Shown here piece after piece: positions 20,251 to 31,047 of a DNA stretch of 64,000 nt; within the stretch, counting starts at the first letter, position 1; the number at the start of each line of letters is the position of its first letter. The translations under genes and the position numbers were made by a program. The notes beneath the pieces are model-generated. The model was not told the origin of the DNA. It did not search any database and worked only from the letters and a program-made list of their open reading frames with translations. The stretch is from Meira nashicola (taxonomy: Eukaryota; Basidiomycota; Exobasidiomycetes; Exobasidiales; Brachybasidiaceae), in assembly GCA_001600355.1 (NCBI GenBank), contig BCJU01000001.1, positions 765,178 to 829,177 on the forward strand, written 5' to 3'.

Positions 20251-20647
20251 GATTAAATAATGGAAAATTGATAGATAAACATGGATAGATATAGATATGT
20301 ATAATTTGTACTATAGAAGCTTGTTTATAACAAAAAAAAGTGAATATTATAAAAGAACATTTGATATGTAGTTGATGAAATGCAAAAATGCTTATTTTGT
20401 ATATGCTAATGGATTTATTTGAATAAAAAGCGGAAATGCTCGAATCACCTTCGAGCTCGTTGAAACCATAAAAACCATAAAAAGTTTATTTTTGTTTTTT
20501 GATATCGAAATATTATATGATGACAATGTTTAGAAAAACCAGACCTGAAAGGTGAAAACGAAACCTGACCTTCGAGTATAAATAATAGCTACAATTCATT
20601 CTTCTTGAAAGACTAATTAACCTTTGTGAACGTTCAAGTTGTTTTGT
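20251..20647. other. Convergent 3' intergenic region
   Basis: About 400 bp of AT-rich DNA between two converging genes. It probably holds both 3' UTRs and polyadenylation signals. An imperfect direct repeat, aaaccataaaaaccataaaa, lies near 20465. Nothing coding was recognised. Confidence 0.55.
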
Positions 20648-23600
20648 TCAGAAATTGTGCCTTCCAATAGACATTTGACCTTGCGTTCTTGCCATATCAT
20701 CTTGTCTAGGAGGAGAAAAGGAACCTTGAATTGGATTCCAAAACGGATTGAAAGCAGCGTCCTGATGATGTACCTGTTGCTGATTCATTGGAAATGTTTG
20801 ATTTGTTTGCCCAGTATGAAAAGACATTCCTCCTCTTGTTTGATGCAAATCAGGTGAGTTGCGATGAGGAGAGAATTGATTGCCAGTCGTAAAAGGCGAG
20901 GAAGTAGGCACACCACCTTGATTGGGATGAACAGATGCTGGAAAATATCCCTTCATTTCTTGTTGGGGAGTAGATGTTCTCATTCCTTCGTGAGAGCCAG
21001 TCACAATTCCAGCCAAATTAGGCAGGTTGGAAGGCAATGTTGTGGACCGAAAGCCTAAATCTTCACATAATCTACGATAAGCAGGAACGCCGATCAATTG
21101 ATGCTTGTGAAGTAACAATTTAACTTGTTCACTATAGCTTTCACGTTGTCTTGTCGACAAAGTTGGACTGGCCAAAACTTTTGTGATGAATTGACTTCCA
21201 TGTACTTGATCGACGATGATCTCCTCGAGAACGCTTGCGTGATCGTCACTTTCGAATAGCGCTTTCAAGATCATATGACTTGCCTCAGGTTCTGCCTTTT
21301 GCGTTGCCAATCTGAGCACAGTACCACTAGCCAATTTGTGTGTGCATAAATGAGTGAGATGTGGCGTAAAGCGTGGTGCTAAAAGTCTGAAACTTTTTGA
21401 CAATTCTGGTGTTTCCAGTAACCATGTCAATAAGATGGACCCGTTGGGACTTGTTGCCAATGGTACAGAGTTCAAAATGACTGCAATCGCAACCCGCTTC
21501 CGTTGCCGTTTTGACACATTATGATTCTCCAAACATGCTCGCATACTTCTTGCGCCAAATCTGCCTTGCGCGATTTCCCAGCAACGGTCCACCATTGCAT
21601 CGAAAACAAAGTCATTAAAGCTTGACCAAGGCAAACAACATTGAACAACATAGTTTCCAAAAGAGTCCAACAGCAAGCCTGGAATATAAGGTCGCAAATT
21701 TTGACCGATCAATTGAACTTGTTCAACAGAATTTGTGCAATCCAAGATCTTTTGCGCTGCCCAAGTTCCGTTTTTATGACAACCGACCATGGCCAGGTGA
21801 GGGGCAAGCCTATGCAATAATTGCATCTTCATTCGGTCGCTACACGTTTCAAAGAACTTTTGTACTAAAGTGTTGCCGATATAATCACTTGCTAGATCAA
21901 CGATTGAATCGCTATATTCTGCAGCCAATCGATCGCATTGTACCATGGTAAACTGTCCACTTTCGATCCCTCTTCTGATTTCGCGTAATTTTGCTGTTTC
22001 AAATCTTCTTCCAGAAGACACTTCAGATACCAATGGGATAGTCATATAGTACGTCATCATCGGACGTAATTCGGAAACGCTTGCAACGTCAGCTTCAACT
22101 TCGCTTTCCAATTCTCCTCTACTTAATTCTCGCATCAACAATTGCAAGTCAGAAATGCTTGGCTGAGGCATCATGTGAGCCGGTAATGGTACCCCACCTT
22201 TGTCACTTGCGGGGACGATACTGCTCGAAGAGCTTGTGACTGCTGGTTTTGGAATATTATTATTGGAATCTGCACGAACATTGACTTGTTTCGAAGACAC
22301 ATTTGTTGAAGTTTCATGTTGTCTTTGTGCCTGTTGCTGATTCAAGAGATCTGCAATCAAATTGCTACGATAATGCTCCAATCCACCCGATGCAATTTGC
22401 TCTTCTGGGGTAATTGCCGCATACTTGGCACCTTTTAATTGCGAAAGACTTTGAACAGCATCATCATATTCTGGCGAGCCATCATAAGCGGGAAATTGTT
22501 CGATATTGCGTGATGGGACCTTTGCGAACCCGATTCGCATTGTGCCCATTTCACTTCCCAATACTTCTCGACCATTGAGCATCTTTCGAGCGCGAACGGC
22601 ATCATCTACCCGTTCAAAATTGACGAAACCGCAATTTTTATGTGTCAAGATCCTTGCGCTTTCGACAGGTCCAAAAGGTGTGAATACGCTTAAAAGAGTT
22701 GCTGGCGTAACTGCATTGGCAATACTTCCGACCCAGAGCGCTCGTGTTGGGGTGCTCATGTCTCCCATACCGCCCGACGATCCTTGATTTCCCATCAAAT
22801 CATCATAAATCTGCTGTTGCTGTTGTGGTGTCAAATCGGATCCGCGGTTCTGACCGTTACCACTTCCGCCACTTCCAATTACACCAGTATGGCTTGGTAA
22901 TGCATCAATCTTGCCAAATCCGATTCTCACAGTTCCGCCTGGTCCGATACCTAATTTTCCCAATTTGGCATTCAAAGCGCCCAAAACGTCTTCTCTAGCT
23001 TGAACAGCATCTGCTAGTTCGACAAAATTAACGAACCCACACTCCTTTTCGGGAAGAAGACGCAATGATTCAATCGCACCATAAGGTGCAAATGCATGCA
23101 TCAATTCTTGACCAGTTGTGGCGCTGTTCAAATTTCCGATCCAAAGACTGCGAGAGGGAACTTGATTGGTATTGGGATTCGATGAAGTATTTTCACGTTG
23201 CATGGAACTATTTTGCCCACTACTTGCACTGATAGTCGGAGTAGACGGCATGGTATTGAACGGTGATGGTCTGCCGGACAATGGCGGTGGCGTTGAAATA
23301 TTTAAATTCGGGAATCCCTCCAAAGGTGCATTATTGTACAGATGAACACCTTCAGGAACAGCGCCGAGACCCAAACCTTCGATACTGCTGATCAAATTGT
23401 CTACTTCTGTACTGCTCAGATTTGACAAATTACCGGCAGTTGCCATTCTTACCAATTCACGTTCCAACCTTTGACGACCACCGGGACCGCCAAGTGCGGC
23501 CACAGTTCCGGCTCGGTTGCGTCCTTGACCAAGTCCGACACCGGAAGATGCAGTTGCAGATTGAGTGTAAGCATTGTACAAATCTTGCAGGCGGCTATCA

Positions 23601-24760
23601 GCTTCGGAGAAATCGTTTGAGTATTCGTTACGATTTCTATTGACAGATCCAGGTGGCATAGCGGCTAAAGTGCTGGCCCTGTTTCGTAAAGGCGCTAATC
23701 CGGATACGTTGAATAGACTTGCTTCATTCATACCTGAACGTGTCTTTCCTTCATCTTGGTCTAATCCAAGATAATCCAAGGTATGAACGTCTCCTTCGTA
23801 CGAGGTTGGATTAGAATATGAATAGGAGCTTCTGCCTTCTTGTGCTAGAGAAGCTGCCGACATGGATGCCAGGGTACTGCTCCTTCGGGAAGTATTGCTC
23901 TCCGATTGCGAGGCACTGCGAGTTCCACTTCCTCCCAAACCTGTTTCACTCCAAGCTGAAGTAAAGATGGATGGCCCAAACGGTGTTGTACTCAGACCTG
24001 AAAAAGAAGTTGTCATGCTACTCGATCGATTACGGATCTCGTTAAGGTTTGATTGTCCATTCCCATGCGAGTTTGATGATTCGAATGGGTTCAAGGCGTT
24101 CATCTGCAAAGAAGGCGGCGGTGTAGACCGACCTAGCCCAGAAGCTGCGCTTAATTGGCGCGGTAGCATGCCAGGTCTATTTGCGCCCACATTACTACTA
24201 ATTCCAGAATTGAGTCCAGAATGAACTTCATGTCTTGGAAATTCTCCTGATCCAGCGAAATCGGGTGGAGTACCCGGTTGACTTGAACGGGGTCTAGAGC
24301 CAATGTCTCCACCGATTGGTCCAATACCCATCAACCTTGATCCTGTTGGCTGTCCTTCGCCTTCCACCTGTCCCCAAGAAGATGGCAATGTTCCGGCACG
24401 AGCACGGCCGTATGAGGACCTTGATCCTGTCACGGGCGGATCATCACGCGTATCAAGTCTGACAGCCGAGTCACGTAAACCAAAGGCTCGGAAATTTGCA
24501 CTTGGCTGTGCTCCGAATCCTTCATCAGCTTGAATTTGTCTTGCTCTTCTATCCATGATGGGCGTAATTGTTTGTCCTAATGTCATTTCTGATAGTGAAG
24601 AAGCCTTGTTCATCGAAAATGGTTGATTGGAAGACATCGAGGATGAAGGTCGTGATCCAACATTTGTTGAATTTGAATCCTTTCCTGTGCTTGTAAGAGG
24701 TTGAATACTAGGTGACAATCGTTCTGATGATCCCAAACGATTTGAGCTAATTCCACTCAT
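20648..24760 (-). CDS. Pumilio-family RNA-binding protein with two RRMs (Jsn1/Puf1-2 type)
   Basis: 1370 aa, intronless. The long Ser/Gly/Asn-rich N-terminal half (1-530) is disordered. RRM1 lies at about 534-610 (SRSLWIGNLNSATTGQELMH; RNP1-like CGFVNFVELADA). RRM2 lies at about 670-745 (RALWVGSIANAVTPATLLSV; CGFVNFERVDDAVRAR). A Q-rich linker follows. PUF repeats span about 940-1215, with YIGNTLVQKFFETC, NGTWAAQKILDC, FGNYVVQCCL, FGARSMRACLENH, NGSILLTWLLE and HGSQFITKVLAS. The RRM plus divergent PUF order is that of yeast Jsn1/Puf1 and Puf2, which bind mRNAs for membrane and mitochondrial proteins. Two RRMs rather than one is a lineage feature. Targets are unknown. Confidence 0.93.
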   Translation of the reverse strand: MSGISSNRLGSSERLSPSIQPLTSTGKDSNSTNVGSRPSSSMSSNQPFSMNKASSLSEMTLGQTITPIMDRRARQIQADEGFGAQPSANFRAFGLRDSAVRLDTRDDPPVTGSRSSYGRARAGTLPSSWGQVEGEGQPTGSRLMGIGPIGGDIGSRPRSSQPGTPPDFAGSGEFPRHEVHSGLNSGISSNVGANRPGMLPRQLSAASGLGRSTPPPSLQMNALNPFESSNSHGNGQSNLNEIRNRSSSMTTSFSGLSTTPFGPSIFTSAWSETGLGGSGTRSASQSESNTSRRSSTLASMSAASLAQEGRSSYSYSNPTSYEGDVHTLDYLGLDQDEGKTRSGMNEASLFNVSGLAPLRNRASTLAAMPPGSVNRNRNEYSNDFSEADSRLQDLYNAYTQSATASSGVGLGQGRNRAGTVAALGGPGGRQRLERELVRMATAGNLSNLSSTEVDNLISSIEGLGLGAVPEGVHLYNNAPLEGFPNLNISTPPPLSGRPSPFNTMPSTPTISASSGQNSSMQRENTSSNPNTNQVPSRSLWIGNLNSATTGQELMHAFAPYGAIESLRLLPEKECGFVNFVELADAVQAREDVLGALNAKLGKLGIGPGGTVRIGFGKIDALPSHTGVIGSGGSGNGQNRGSDLTPQQQQQIYDDLMGNQGSSGGMGDMSTPTRALWVGSIANAVTPATLLSVFTPFGPVESARILTHKNCGFVNFERVDDAVRARKMLNGREVLGSEMGTMRIGFAKVPSRNIEQFPAYDGSPEYDDAVQSLSQLKGAKYAAITPEEQIASGGLEHYRSNLIADLLNQQQAQRQHETSTNVSSKQVNVRADSNNNIPKPAVTSSSSSIVPASDKGGVPLPAHMMPQPSISDLQLLMRELSRGELESEVEADVASVSELRPMMTYYMTIPLVSEVSSGRRFETAKLREIRRGIESGQFTMVQCDRLAAEYSDSIVDLASDYIGNTLVQKFFETCSDRMKMQLLHRLAPHLAMVGCHKNGTWAAQKILDCTNSVEQVQLIGQNLRPYIPGLLLDSFGNYVVQCCLPWSSFNDFVFDAMVDRCWEIAQGRFGARSMRACLENHNVSKRQRKRVAIAVILNSVPLATSPNGSILLTWLLETPELSKSFRLLAPRFTPHLTHLCTHKLASGTVLRLATQKAEPEASHMILKALFESDDHASVLEEIIVDQVHGSQFITKVLASPTLSTRQRESYSEQVKLLLHKHQLIGVPAYRRLCEDLGFRSTTLPSNLPNLAGIVTGSHEGMRTSTPQQEMKGYFPASVHPNQGGVPTSSPFTTGNQFSPHRNSPDLHQTRGGMSFHTGQTNQTFPMNQQQVHHQDAAFNPFWNPIQGSFSPPRQDDMARTQGQMSIGRHNF

Positions 24761-26398
24761 GATGGCGATCTATTCGCTGAAAATGAATCAGACGAAAAAG
24801 ATGATTTCCTTGAAAAGATCAAAAAGAATGGCAGAATTGTGCCTCTTCTAGATCACATCCCAATCGAACGGCTGAAATGCTCAGTACTTCTCCATGCCCA
24901 AAATAAGTAGGCTAGAGACGTTTGTGACGATGCAGTGTTGTTACTTTTGCCACCAAAAGAAGACCTCTTTCCTTGCGCTAATGACGATGGTGAAGTCAAA
25001 AGCCAATCAATGCGGTATCTGATTTCAGAGCTCTATTGCGAAGATATGATAGAAAAACCCGAAATGATCTTTTCTTGCTTTCAAAAGCCGGCGAAGTTTT
25101 TCAGCTTTGACCTTCAAACTTTGCTAAAAGGTGAAAGCGTTTCGTTATCAAATCGTGCCTCCAACGCTTTCCTGTACCAGGTGATTGGATGAAAAGATTG
25201 GCTGAAAAGAGCTAAAAATTGAGCTTGTTCAATTGAATGCTTTGATTAGATGTCAAAAAGAGGCTCAATTGTGAGCTAGTGACGTTACCCAAGAAAAGTG
25301 TCGAAAATTGTAAGAATGCGGAGAAATGAAAAAGGTTGTGAGGTCGATATTAAAGAAACGGTTGAACTGCAGATAGATAAAAATGTGACTTTTCTAAGAA
25401 TACTATATTAGCAAATCAAATGTGCGAAAACGGCAATGGTCCAAAATACTGTGAGAAGGCCAAAGCGTGTGAATAGAAGAATTTTCCTCCAAAGCGCAAG
25501 GCCTTGAAAGGTGATGATGATGATTGTTAATTTGATTGAACAGAAAAGCTTCACACGCATACGGTACACCACACGCATACATTTGCATACGTAAAAAACT
25601 CATGCATAAATTTAGCGAGAGCTACGCTAGAGAAGCAAACAGTTTTACATCACGCCTAGCGGCCATATGAAACCGATCTGTGCGCCAGCTTCATAAGAGG
25701 CAAATGTTGGCCAGTAGTGTAACGATTAATTTGAACATGAGCATTCATTCATCTTTGGAGTTGATCACGTTCTCAGAGTGACCAAAGAACATCATATGGC
25801 AGTCACAATTTATGTATAATTTAGAGAATTTGACAAATTAGAACGCAGCGCAACGTTTCAAAAGTATGCTTTAACCGCACTTTTTATTTACCCTTTGTTT
25901 CCGAGTTGCCTTACTGCACAAAATTTGTGCGTGTGCGGATACATTTGCTGTAGAATCAATTTAGCCTTTTAATCGCGTGCGTCTCTTACAGACTGACTTT
26001 TTTTAAATCTCCGCTTTCTATGAATTTCCTAAGCTGACCATGCCAAGACTGCCGCTGTTTCTTTTTACTTGGTGTTGTTTTCTGTAATTTTCACTTCTAC
26101 TAATACCATTAATCATTCATTCCTTGTTGACTCTTTCTGATGATGTTTTTGCAAGTTTCATATTCGTTAAAAACAGGTCGGATAGAATAAAAGATTTGTG
26201 AGCCAAATGGTCACATGAGCTTACAGGATTTTTAAAAAGTCAGATTTTCGCGCCACGCAAAGGTGACACGCGTGAGAAATCAGCTTTGTTGGGTACGATT
26301 GGGGAATGCGGAAAACGGCGTCTTGTTGGACAGTGCGAATAAATGTTATTAAAAACTGTAAATATCTTCTTTCTTGAACTGCAACCATCTATTCAATC
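24761..26398. other. Large divergent intergenic region between PUF and IFA38 genes
   Basis: 1.6 kb, the longest gene-free stretch here. Short ORFs (24935-25192 without ATG; 25403-25603 on the minus strand) give no recognisable protein. An ACGCGT hexamer lies near 26269, close to the IFA38 side. No RNA gene or repeat was identified. Likely long promoters or 5' UTRs, as expected for a regulated PUF gene. Confidence 0.45.
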
Positions 26399-27490
26399 AT
26401 GGCTAGTCGTAATATACAAAAAGCAGCTCAACATGTGTTCGGAGTACAAGGAAATCAAGTACAAGTTGAACATCAAACCGCATTTCAACATGTAACCCGA
26501 TTCGCTCAATCACCTGTTGGTTTAGCATTTGTTGCAATTGGTACGATTTGGTTCTTGTTTGGTTTAGCTCGATTTTTGAGGGTTTTATTGGATATTTATG
26601 TATTACCTGGTGTTCCATTGTCTCGATTTGGAGCAGCAAAGAGTAAAACTCAATTCGGTAAAGGCAGTTGGGCAGTCGTAACGGGTGCAACGGATGGAAT
26701 TGGTCAAGAATTCGCTTTACAACTCGCAAACAAAGGTTTCAATATTGTTTTGCTAAGTCGTACTGCTGAGAAGCTAACACAAGTTGCACAACAAATCGAA
26801 AAAGCATCTCCCGGTATCAAAACCATCACACATTCTATCGATTTCAGTGCCGGTGATGAAGCGCAATATGCTGTCATAAAAGCAGCTTTGCAGAATTTAG
26901 ATATCGGCGTTTTGGTCAATAATGTTGGTGCTTCTCATGCTTACCCAGTTCCTTTTGCTGAAATAGAAGAGGAAGAGATGCTGCGTATTGCAGAGATCAA
27001 CGTTAAAGCAACGTTGCGTATGACTCGAATCGTTTCTCCAGGAATGGTTCAACGTAAGCGCGGTTTGATCTTGAATCTTGGCTCATTCTCAGGTCAATAT
27101 CCTGTTCCTCTTTTGGCCACATATTCTGCCACAAAGACTTTCCTGATCTCATTCTCACAAGCGTTGGGCGAAGAATTACGTCGCAGCAACATTATCGTTC
27201 AAAATATTAATGCTTACTTTATCGTGAGCAAATTGTCAAAGATTAAACGACCTTCTTCCTTTATCCCTTTGCCAAAACCATTCGTAGCTCGTACGTTATC
27301 CAAAATTGGTCGTCAGGGAGGAGCAGCTGGTCGTCCGTCTAACAGTAGTGTTTGGCCTTCCCATGGTCTTTTGGATTGGCTCTTGACATCCACCATTGCT
27401 GGTTCTAAAACTCTCCTTCGTATTAATTATGACAACTCTTTCTCCACACGAAAGCGTGCTCTCAAGAAAATGAATGCAAAGGCAAAATAG
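26399..27490 (+). CDS. IFA38: Very-long-chain 3-oxoacyl-CoA reductase (KAR)
   Basis: 363 aa. This short-chain dehydrogenase performs the second step of the fatty-acid elongation cycle in the ER, reducing 3-ketoacyl-CoA with NADPH for sphingolipid precursors. An N-terminal membrane helix (about 39-64, VGLAFVAIGTIWFLFGLARF) precedes the Rossmann motif VTGATDGIG (from about residue 92). VNNVGASHAYPVPF follows. The catalytic Ser sits in NLGSFSGQYPVPLL, and Tyr-Lys in YSATKTF (about 241-247). The partial NINAYFIVSKLSKIKRPS element is typical of Ifa38. The C-terminus, KKMNAKAK, is lysine-rich like ER retention tails. Intronless; converges with the lectin gene. Confidence 0.94.
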   Translation: MASRNIQKAAQHVFGVQGNQVQVEHQTAFQHVTRFAQSPVGLAFVAIGTIWFLFGLARFLRVLLDIYVLPGVPLSRFGAAKSKTQFGKGSWAVVTGATDGIGQEFALQLANKGFNIVLLSRTAEKLTQVAQQIEKASPGIKTITHSIDFSAGDEAQYAVIKAALQNLDIGVLVNNVGASHAYPVPFAEIEEEEMLRIAEINVKATLRMTRIVSPGMVQRKRGLILNLGSFSGQYPVPLLATYSATKTFLISFSQALGEELRRSNIIVQNINAYFIVSKLSKIKRPSSFIPLPKPFVARTLSKIGRQGGAAGRPSNSSVWPSHGLLDWLLTSTIAGSKTLLRINYDNSFSTRKRALKKMNAKAK

Positions 27491-27701
27491 ATTCTCACAT
27501 TCGCTAGCCCACAAATGAGGGAGAGGAAATTAAGGCAAGACAAATGGTATACGCTCCGACGTAGATCGAGAAACAAAGGACATATGTATAGCTCAGAATC
27601 ACAAATAAAGTGTAGTAATGATGATCATTGTTGATGTTGTCTTTTGATATTTGCTAGGATACATGCGAGCTCTTCGATCTGCTCTTTCTTTTTTGGTCAT
27701 A

Positions 27702-28868
27702 TCAAAATCGTTTAGCATCGTACTTTTTCTTACGTGTGTAAAATGCATAAACTCCAGCTCCCACCACACCCAATACAGCCCCAATTTTGAGCAAAGTCCA
27801 AAAGAATCCAAACATTCCCCAAAATGCTTTAGAAAACAAACCAGGGCCTGCATTGCCATTATAAGCATGACCGCCTGAATCAGTTGAAGCAGTATTGCCT
27901 GATTTGCTCCACCAACCTGATACGCTCTTTCGACCTTTACTCTTTTTCGAATCGCCGAGATGATGTGCACGTAGCTCTTCCATTTCCTTCCTTGAGCGTT
28001 GCTTATATACGATACTGCTTGTTTGAACACTGATGATATCATGAGCATCAGACACATCTCCAGTAGCAGCTGTGAGGCCGATAAAAGGTCTTTCAGGGAA
28101 TGTTAGATTACCTGTCTTGAAGCACGTCTCCCATTGATCCCAATCTTTGTAGTGAATCGCAAGTTCGGTGAACACATCTTTGACATGTGTCAATCTTGCT
28201 CTAGTTGCAACAGGAGCTCGACGAATATCGATCGAACATCCGTACAATTCTTGTCCTGCACCATCCCTTTCGACGTGATAGCGTTCAACGCCATTCAATT
28301 TGGTAACAATGATTCGAGGAAAAGTGTAAGGATGTCTTGCATTTGCAAAAGTGTCAAAAATGATTCCCACTCCTGTGAAGTAGTCTTTTGAGCCAAAGAC
28401 TGGACCCACTTCTGCTCTGTCTTCGGTTAGCCAAAGTGCCATTCCATCTCCATAGGGATGATGAGAACTTGCACTGCCATCGATTTGAAATTCCACTTGA
28501 ATTTCAAAATTAGGCACTTGCAATGGCAATCTAGACCACAAATAGCCATTTTGCGATGGTCGATCTTGTGTTAAGCGTATGTGCTTGTTCGTGTCAACGA
28601 TTGCATCTCCTCCGAAATCCCAAAATTTATTTTGCAAATCTGATTCTACGTATGGAGCATAAAGGCCATGTGATCTAAGGTTGACGATTGCTTCACTCTT
28701 CCATAGTCTACTTTGTGCAGATTGTGCCAATACTATAGATGGTAATAAAACACAAGCAGCTAGAGCGATAATGAGCAAATTGATTGCCCTTTTATTGGTG
28801 AATTGTATTCCTTTTGCATTCCCACTGACAGCTTTTTCAGACCGCCTGCGGTCAAGTGAAGGTTGCAT
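27702..28868 (-). CDS. L-type (leguminous-like) lectin cargo receptor, VIP36/Emp46-47 family
   Basis: 388 aa. A signal anchor (about 28-48, NLLIIALAACVLLPSIVLAQ) leads into an L-type lectin domain, with LRSHGLYAPY, WDFGGDAIVD, RPSQNGYLWSRLPL, the Ca/sugar-site strand GDGMALWLTEDRAEVGPVFG, and VGIIFDTFANA. The calcium-binding Asp and Asn positions look intact. A Gly/Ser linker and one C-terminal helix (FWTLLKIGAVLGVVGAGVYA) end in a short cytosolic tail, RKKKYDAKRF. That tail resembles the KRFY end of VIP36 and could serve ER-Golgi cycling. Relatives carry high-mannose glycoproteins through early secretion. Confidence 0.92.
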   Translation of the reverse strand: MQPSLDRRRSEKAVSGNAKGIQFTNKRAINLLIIALAACVLLPSIVLAQSAQSRLWKSEAIVNLRSHGLYAPYVESDLQNKFWDFGGDAIVDTNKHIRLTQDRPSQNGYLWSRLPLQVPNFEIQVEFQIDGSASSHHPYGDGMALWLTEDRAEVGPVFGSKDYFTGVGIIFDTFANARHPYTFPRIIVTKLNGVERYHVERDGAGQELYGCSIDIRRAPVATRARLTHVKDVFTELAIHYKDWDQWETCFKTGNLTFPERPFIGLTAATGDVSDAHDIISVQTSSIVYKQRSRKEMEELRAHHLGDSKKSKGRKSVSGWWSKSGNTASTDSGGHAYNGNAGPGLFSKAFWGMFGFFWTLLKIGAVLGVVGAGVYAFYTRKKKYDAKRF

Positions 28869-29426
28869 GATCTACTTCTTTCTCTGCTGCAAGCTATTCT
28901 GTGATGTCTACAGGAAGAATGATGATTGAGAAACAAAGCGTGCACGACTAGGAAGAAGGCTGGCGTGCAGCGTATGTGTTTAGTAGACTACGTACGCCAA
29001 TCTTTTCTGCTCATATGAGAAAAGAGGCTAAAAGGAGCGTCATGCTTTACGTTAGGCAAAAAAATCCCCTCAAGCATGTTAAGCTGCTTAAACCAATCTA
29101 GCGACGCGCCCGCCAGCACATGTGCTGCCAAAGACGAGAGATGCCGTGCCTATATTTTATGAGCGTGTTGCTCTTCTAGGGGTTAATATTTCACACCTCT
29201 AAGTCTAGATAAATCTAACACAGTCGTTAAGTCTTTAGAACAAACAACACATTCAACACGACGTGTCTTTAAATAAAAAAAAGGCCAGCGGAAGTCCATT
29301 AAAGCGCGCACGGCCATATAAGCAGCATTTTAATAACCATACACATAAGTTTCACTTAGATCATCCCTTTATCACCCTTTTTCACCATCGTCTTTCATTC
29401 ACGTTTTTCGATATTATCTATTCACA
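28869..29426. other. Divergent promoter region, lectin / tropomyosin
   Basis: About 560 bp. It contains a perfect 12-bp palindrome, AGCACATGTGCT, around 29116-29127, an E-box-like site that could bind a bHLH dimer. No coding exon was seen. Confidence 0.45.
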
Positions 29427-30577
29427 ATGGTAGGTTACTTTTTCGGGATCAGGAAACATCTGCAGCCTGTCCAATATGTCTTGCCTTCAGCTTACACAAA
29501 GCATGGCAACCGATCGGAACTCCCAATCGAGAAAAAGCTTTCTGGAGATCGATGTTATCCTGCTTGACGAATGAATATGCTGACTCTGAATATCTTTCGC
29601 CTTCTTCTTGTTTGATTTCTTAGGATCGCATTAAAGAGGTAAGTGTCGTGTAAAGATCTATGCAATGAGGTAATTCTTTAGAGACCTAGTTCTAACAATT
29701 CTCCTCACTATCTACTCCCCTTTTCCCGTCTTTTCCATTCATCTTTTGATCTTCTTTTGCGATGATACTAATTCTCAATCTTTGCAATCGGTCTTGGTAC
29801 TCGTCGGTCTCATTTGATGGACCCAAAACTTTTTCGGACTTCAATAATTCTTTCCTACTTGATCGGTGAAAATTCACACTGTGTTTGTCCGTGCGCGGTA
29901 ATCTGCCTTTTCGATTCGATCTTTGCCGGAATTTTGACTGCACACAACTTGGATATACCAAACCTTCAAACTGCATTCATTCTCTTCCATCTATTTACGT
30001 CGCATCTTTACCAACAACGTTTAAAAAAACAGAAATTGAACTCGTTACGCGCAGAAGCAGACGCTGCTTTGGAAAGAGCTGAACAAGCCGAAGCAAAGAA
30101 CAAACATTTAGAACAAGAAGCTTTGCAAAAAGATCAAGAAATCACTTCTTTACAACACAAGCTAGGCGTCATGGAAGGAGATTTGGAAAAGGTCGAAGCA
30201 AAATTGCAAGACCACAAAGCCTCCAAGGAATCCGAAGACAGTTCCAAATCAAACGCAGATATCTTGCAGCGCAAATTATCCATGTTGGAAGAAGAACTGG
30301 AAACAACAGAAAAGAACTTACGCGAGACAACAGAAAAGTGAGTTTAACAAAACGATGATAAAGAAAGTGACCATGTACTAACCAGGATGTATGCACCCGT
30401 ATCTCTCCTTTCAGACTCCGTCAAGTCGATGTCAAAGCAGAACACTTCGAGAAGCAAGTCCACCGGGTCGAACAAGAACGCGATCAATGGGAAAAGAAAT
30501 TCGAAGAAGCACAAGAGAAATATTATGCTTCAAAGAAGGAATTGGACGAAGTCGTTCAACAAATGGAAAGCCTTTGA
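29427..30577 (+). CDS. TPM1: Tropomyosin (Cdc8/Tpm1 type), four coding exons
   Basis: Coding exons: 29427-29429 (ATG only), 29624-29638 (15 nt, DRIKE), 30033-30337 and 30415-30577. Introns are 194, 394 and 77 bp; the last has a gtactaac branch site. The product is 161 aa, the same length I recall for S. pombe Cdc8. It is a continuous coiled coil starting MDRIKEKLNSLRAEADAALE. The strongly conserved stretch around the third intron reads LEEELETTEKNLRETTEKLR, then QVDVKAEHFEKQVHRVEQER. Tropomyosin dimers polymerise along formin-made actin cables and cytokinetic rings. A single-exon model would lose the N-terminal acetylation and overlap region. Confidence 0.95.
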
Positions 30578-31047
30578 GTCCCAGCTGTGTTGTTGGAGAA
30601 TTTCTCGTCTTACTCACTAGCTTCGTCACTGCCACCGCCGCATGATGAAACTTTTCTGTACAGCATCTATCATTTCCTTGCCAGGACGAGAGACGGCTGT
30701 ATTTTAGATACTTTTCGTAACTCATACTTTGACGATTTGACTTTCAAGGTCAATGTATGCGTCTTTTTTACGATTGTCTTTTTAGCGAATTGTTCATTTG
30801 ATGCAAATGTTTTCCATTGGACAAGATCAGCTCATGAAAATTGAAATAATGTACCCTTCTCCTAAATTTGTTTGCTTTGAGCGCATAATTGCTTGCTGCA
30901 GCAAAGTGTCTCTATTTTGAGTTTAGCTATTGGTTATGTACGTAGCAATGGTAGACAAAAAACCGACTCATACCTCTTCCAAATCACGCTCTATTCACAG
31001 AATTCGCACAGCAATCTTGGAATACGAGTTTCACAATTCTAATCACA
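30578..31047. other. Convergent region between tropomyosin and MUS81-like gene
   Basis: 470 bp. I examined it for a missing MUS81 nuclease domain on the minus strand. There is no ERCC4 signature (no ERK..D pattern) and no open frame long enough. It probably holds only 3' UTRs. Confidence 0.55.

Noticed and set aside
24935..25603. Two short ORFs upstream of the PUF gene
   Set aside because: One starts without ATG. The other encodes a His-run peptide from a repeat-like patch. Neither has coding support.
29692..29976. 94-codon antisense ORF inside the second tropomyosin intron
   Set aside because: It is charged and low in complexity with no domain. The intron's splice sites are well supported by the protein it joins.
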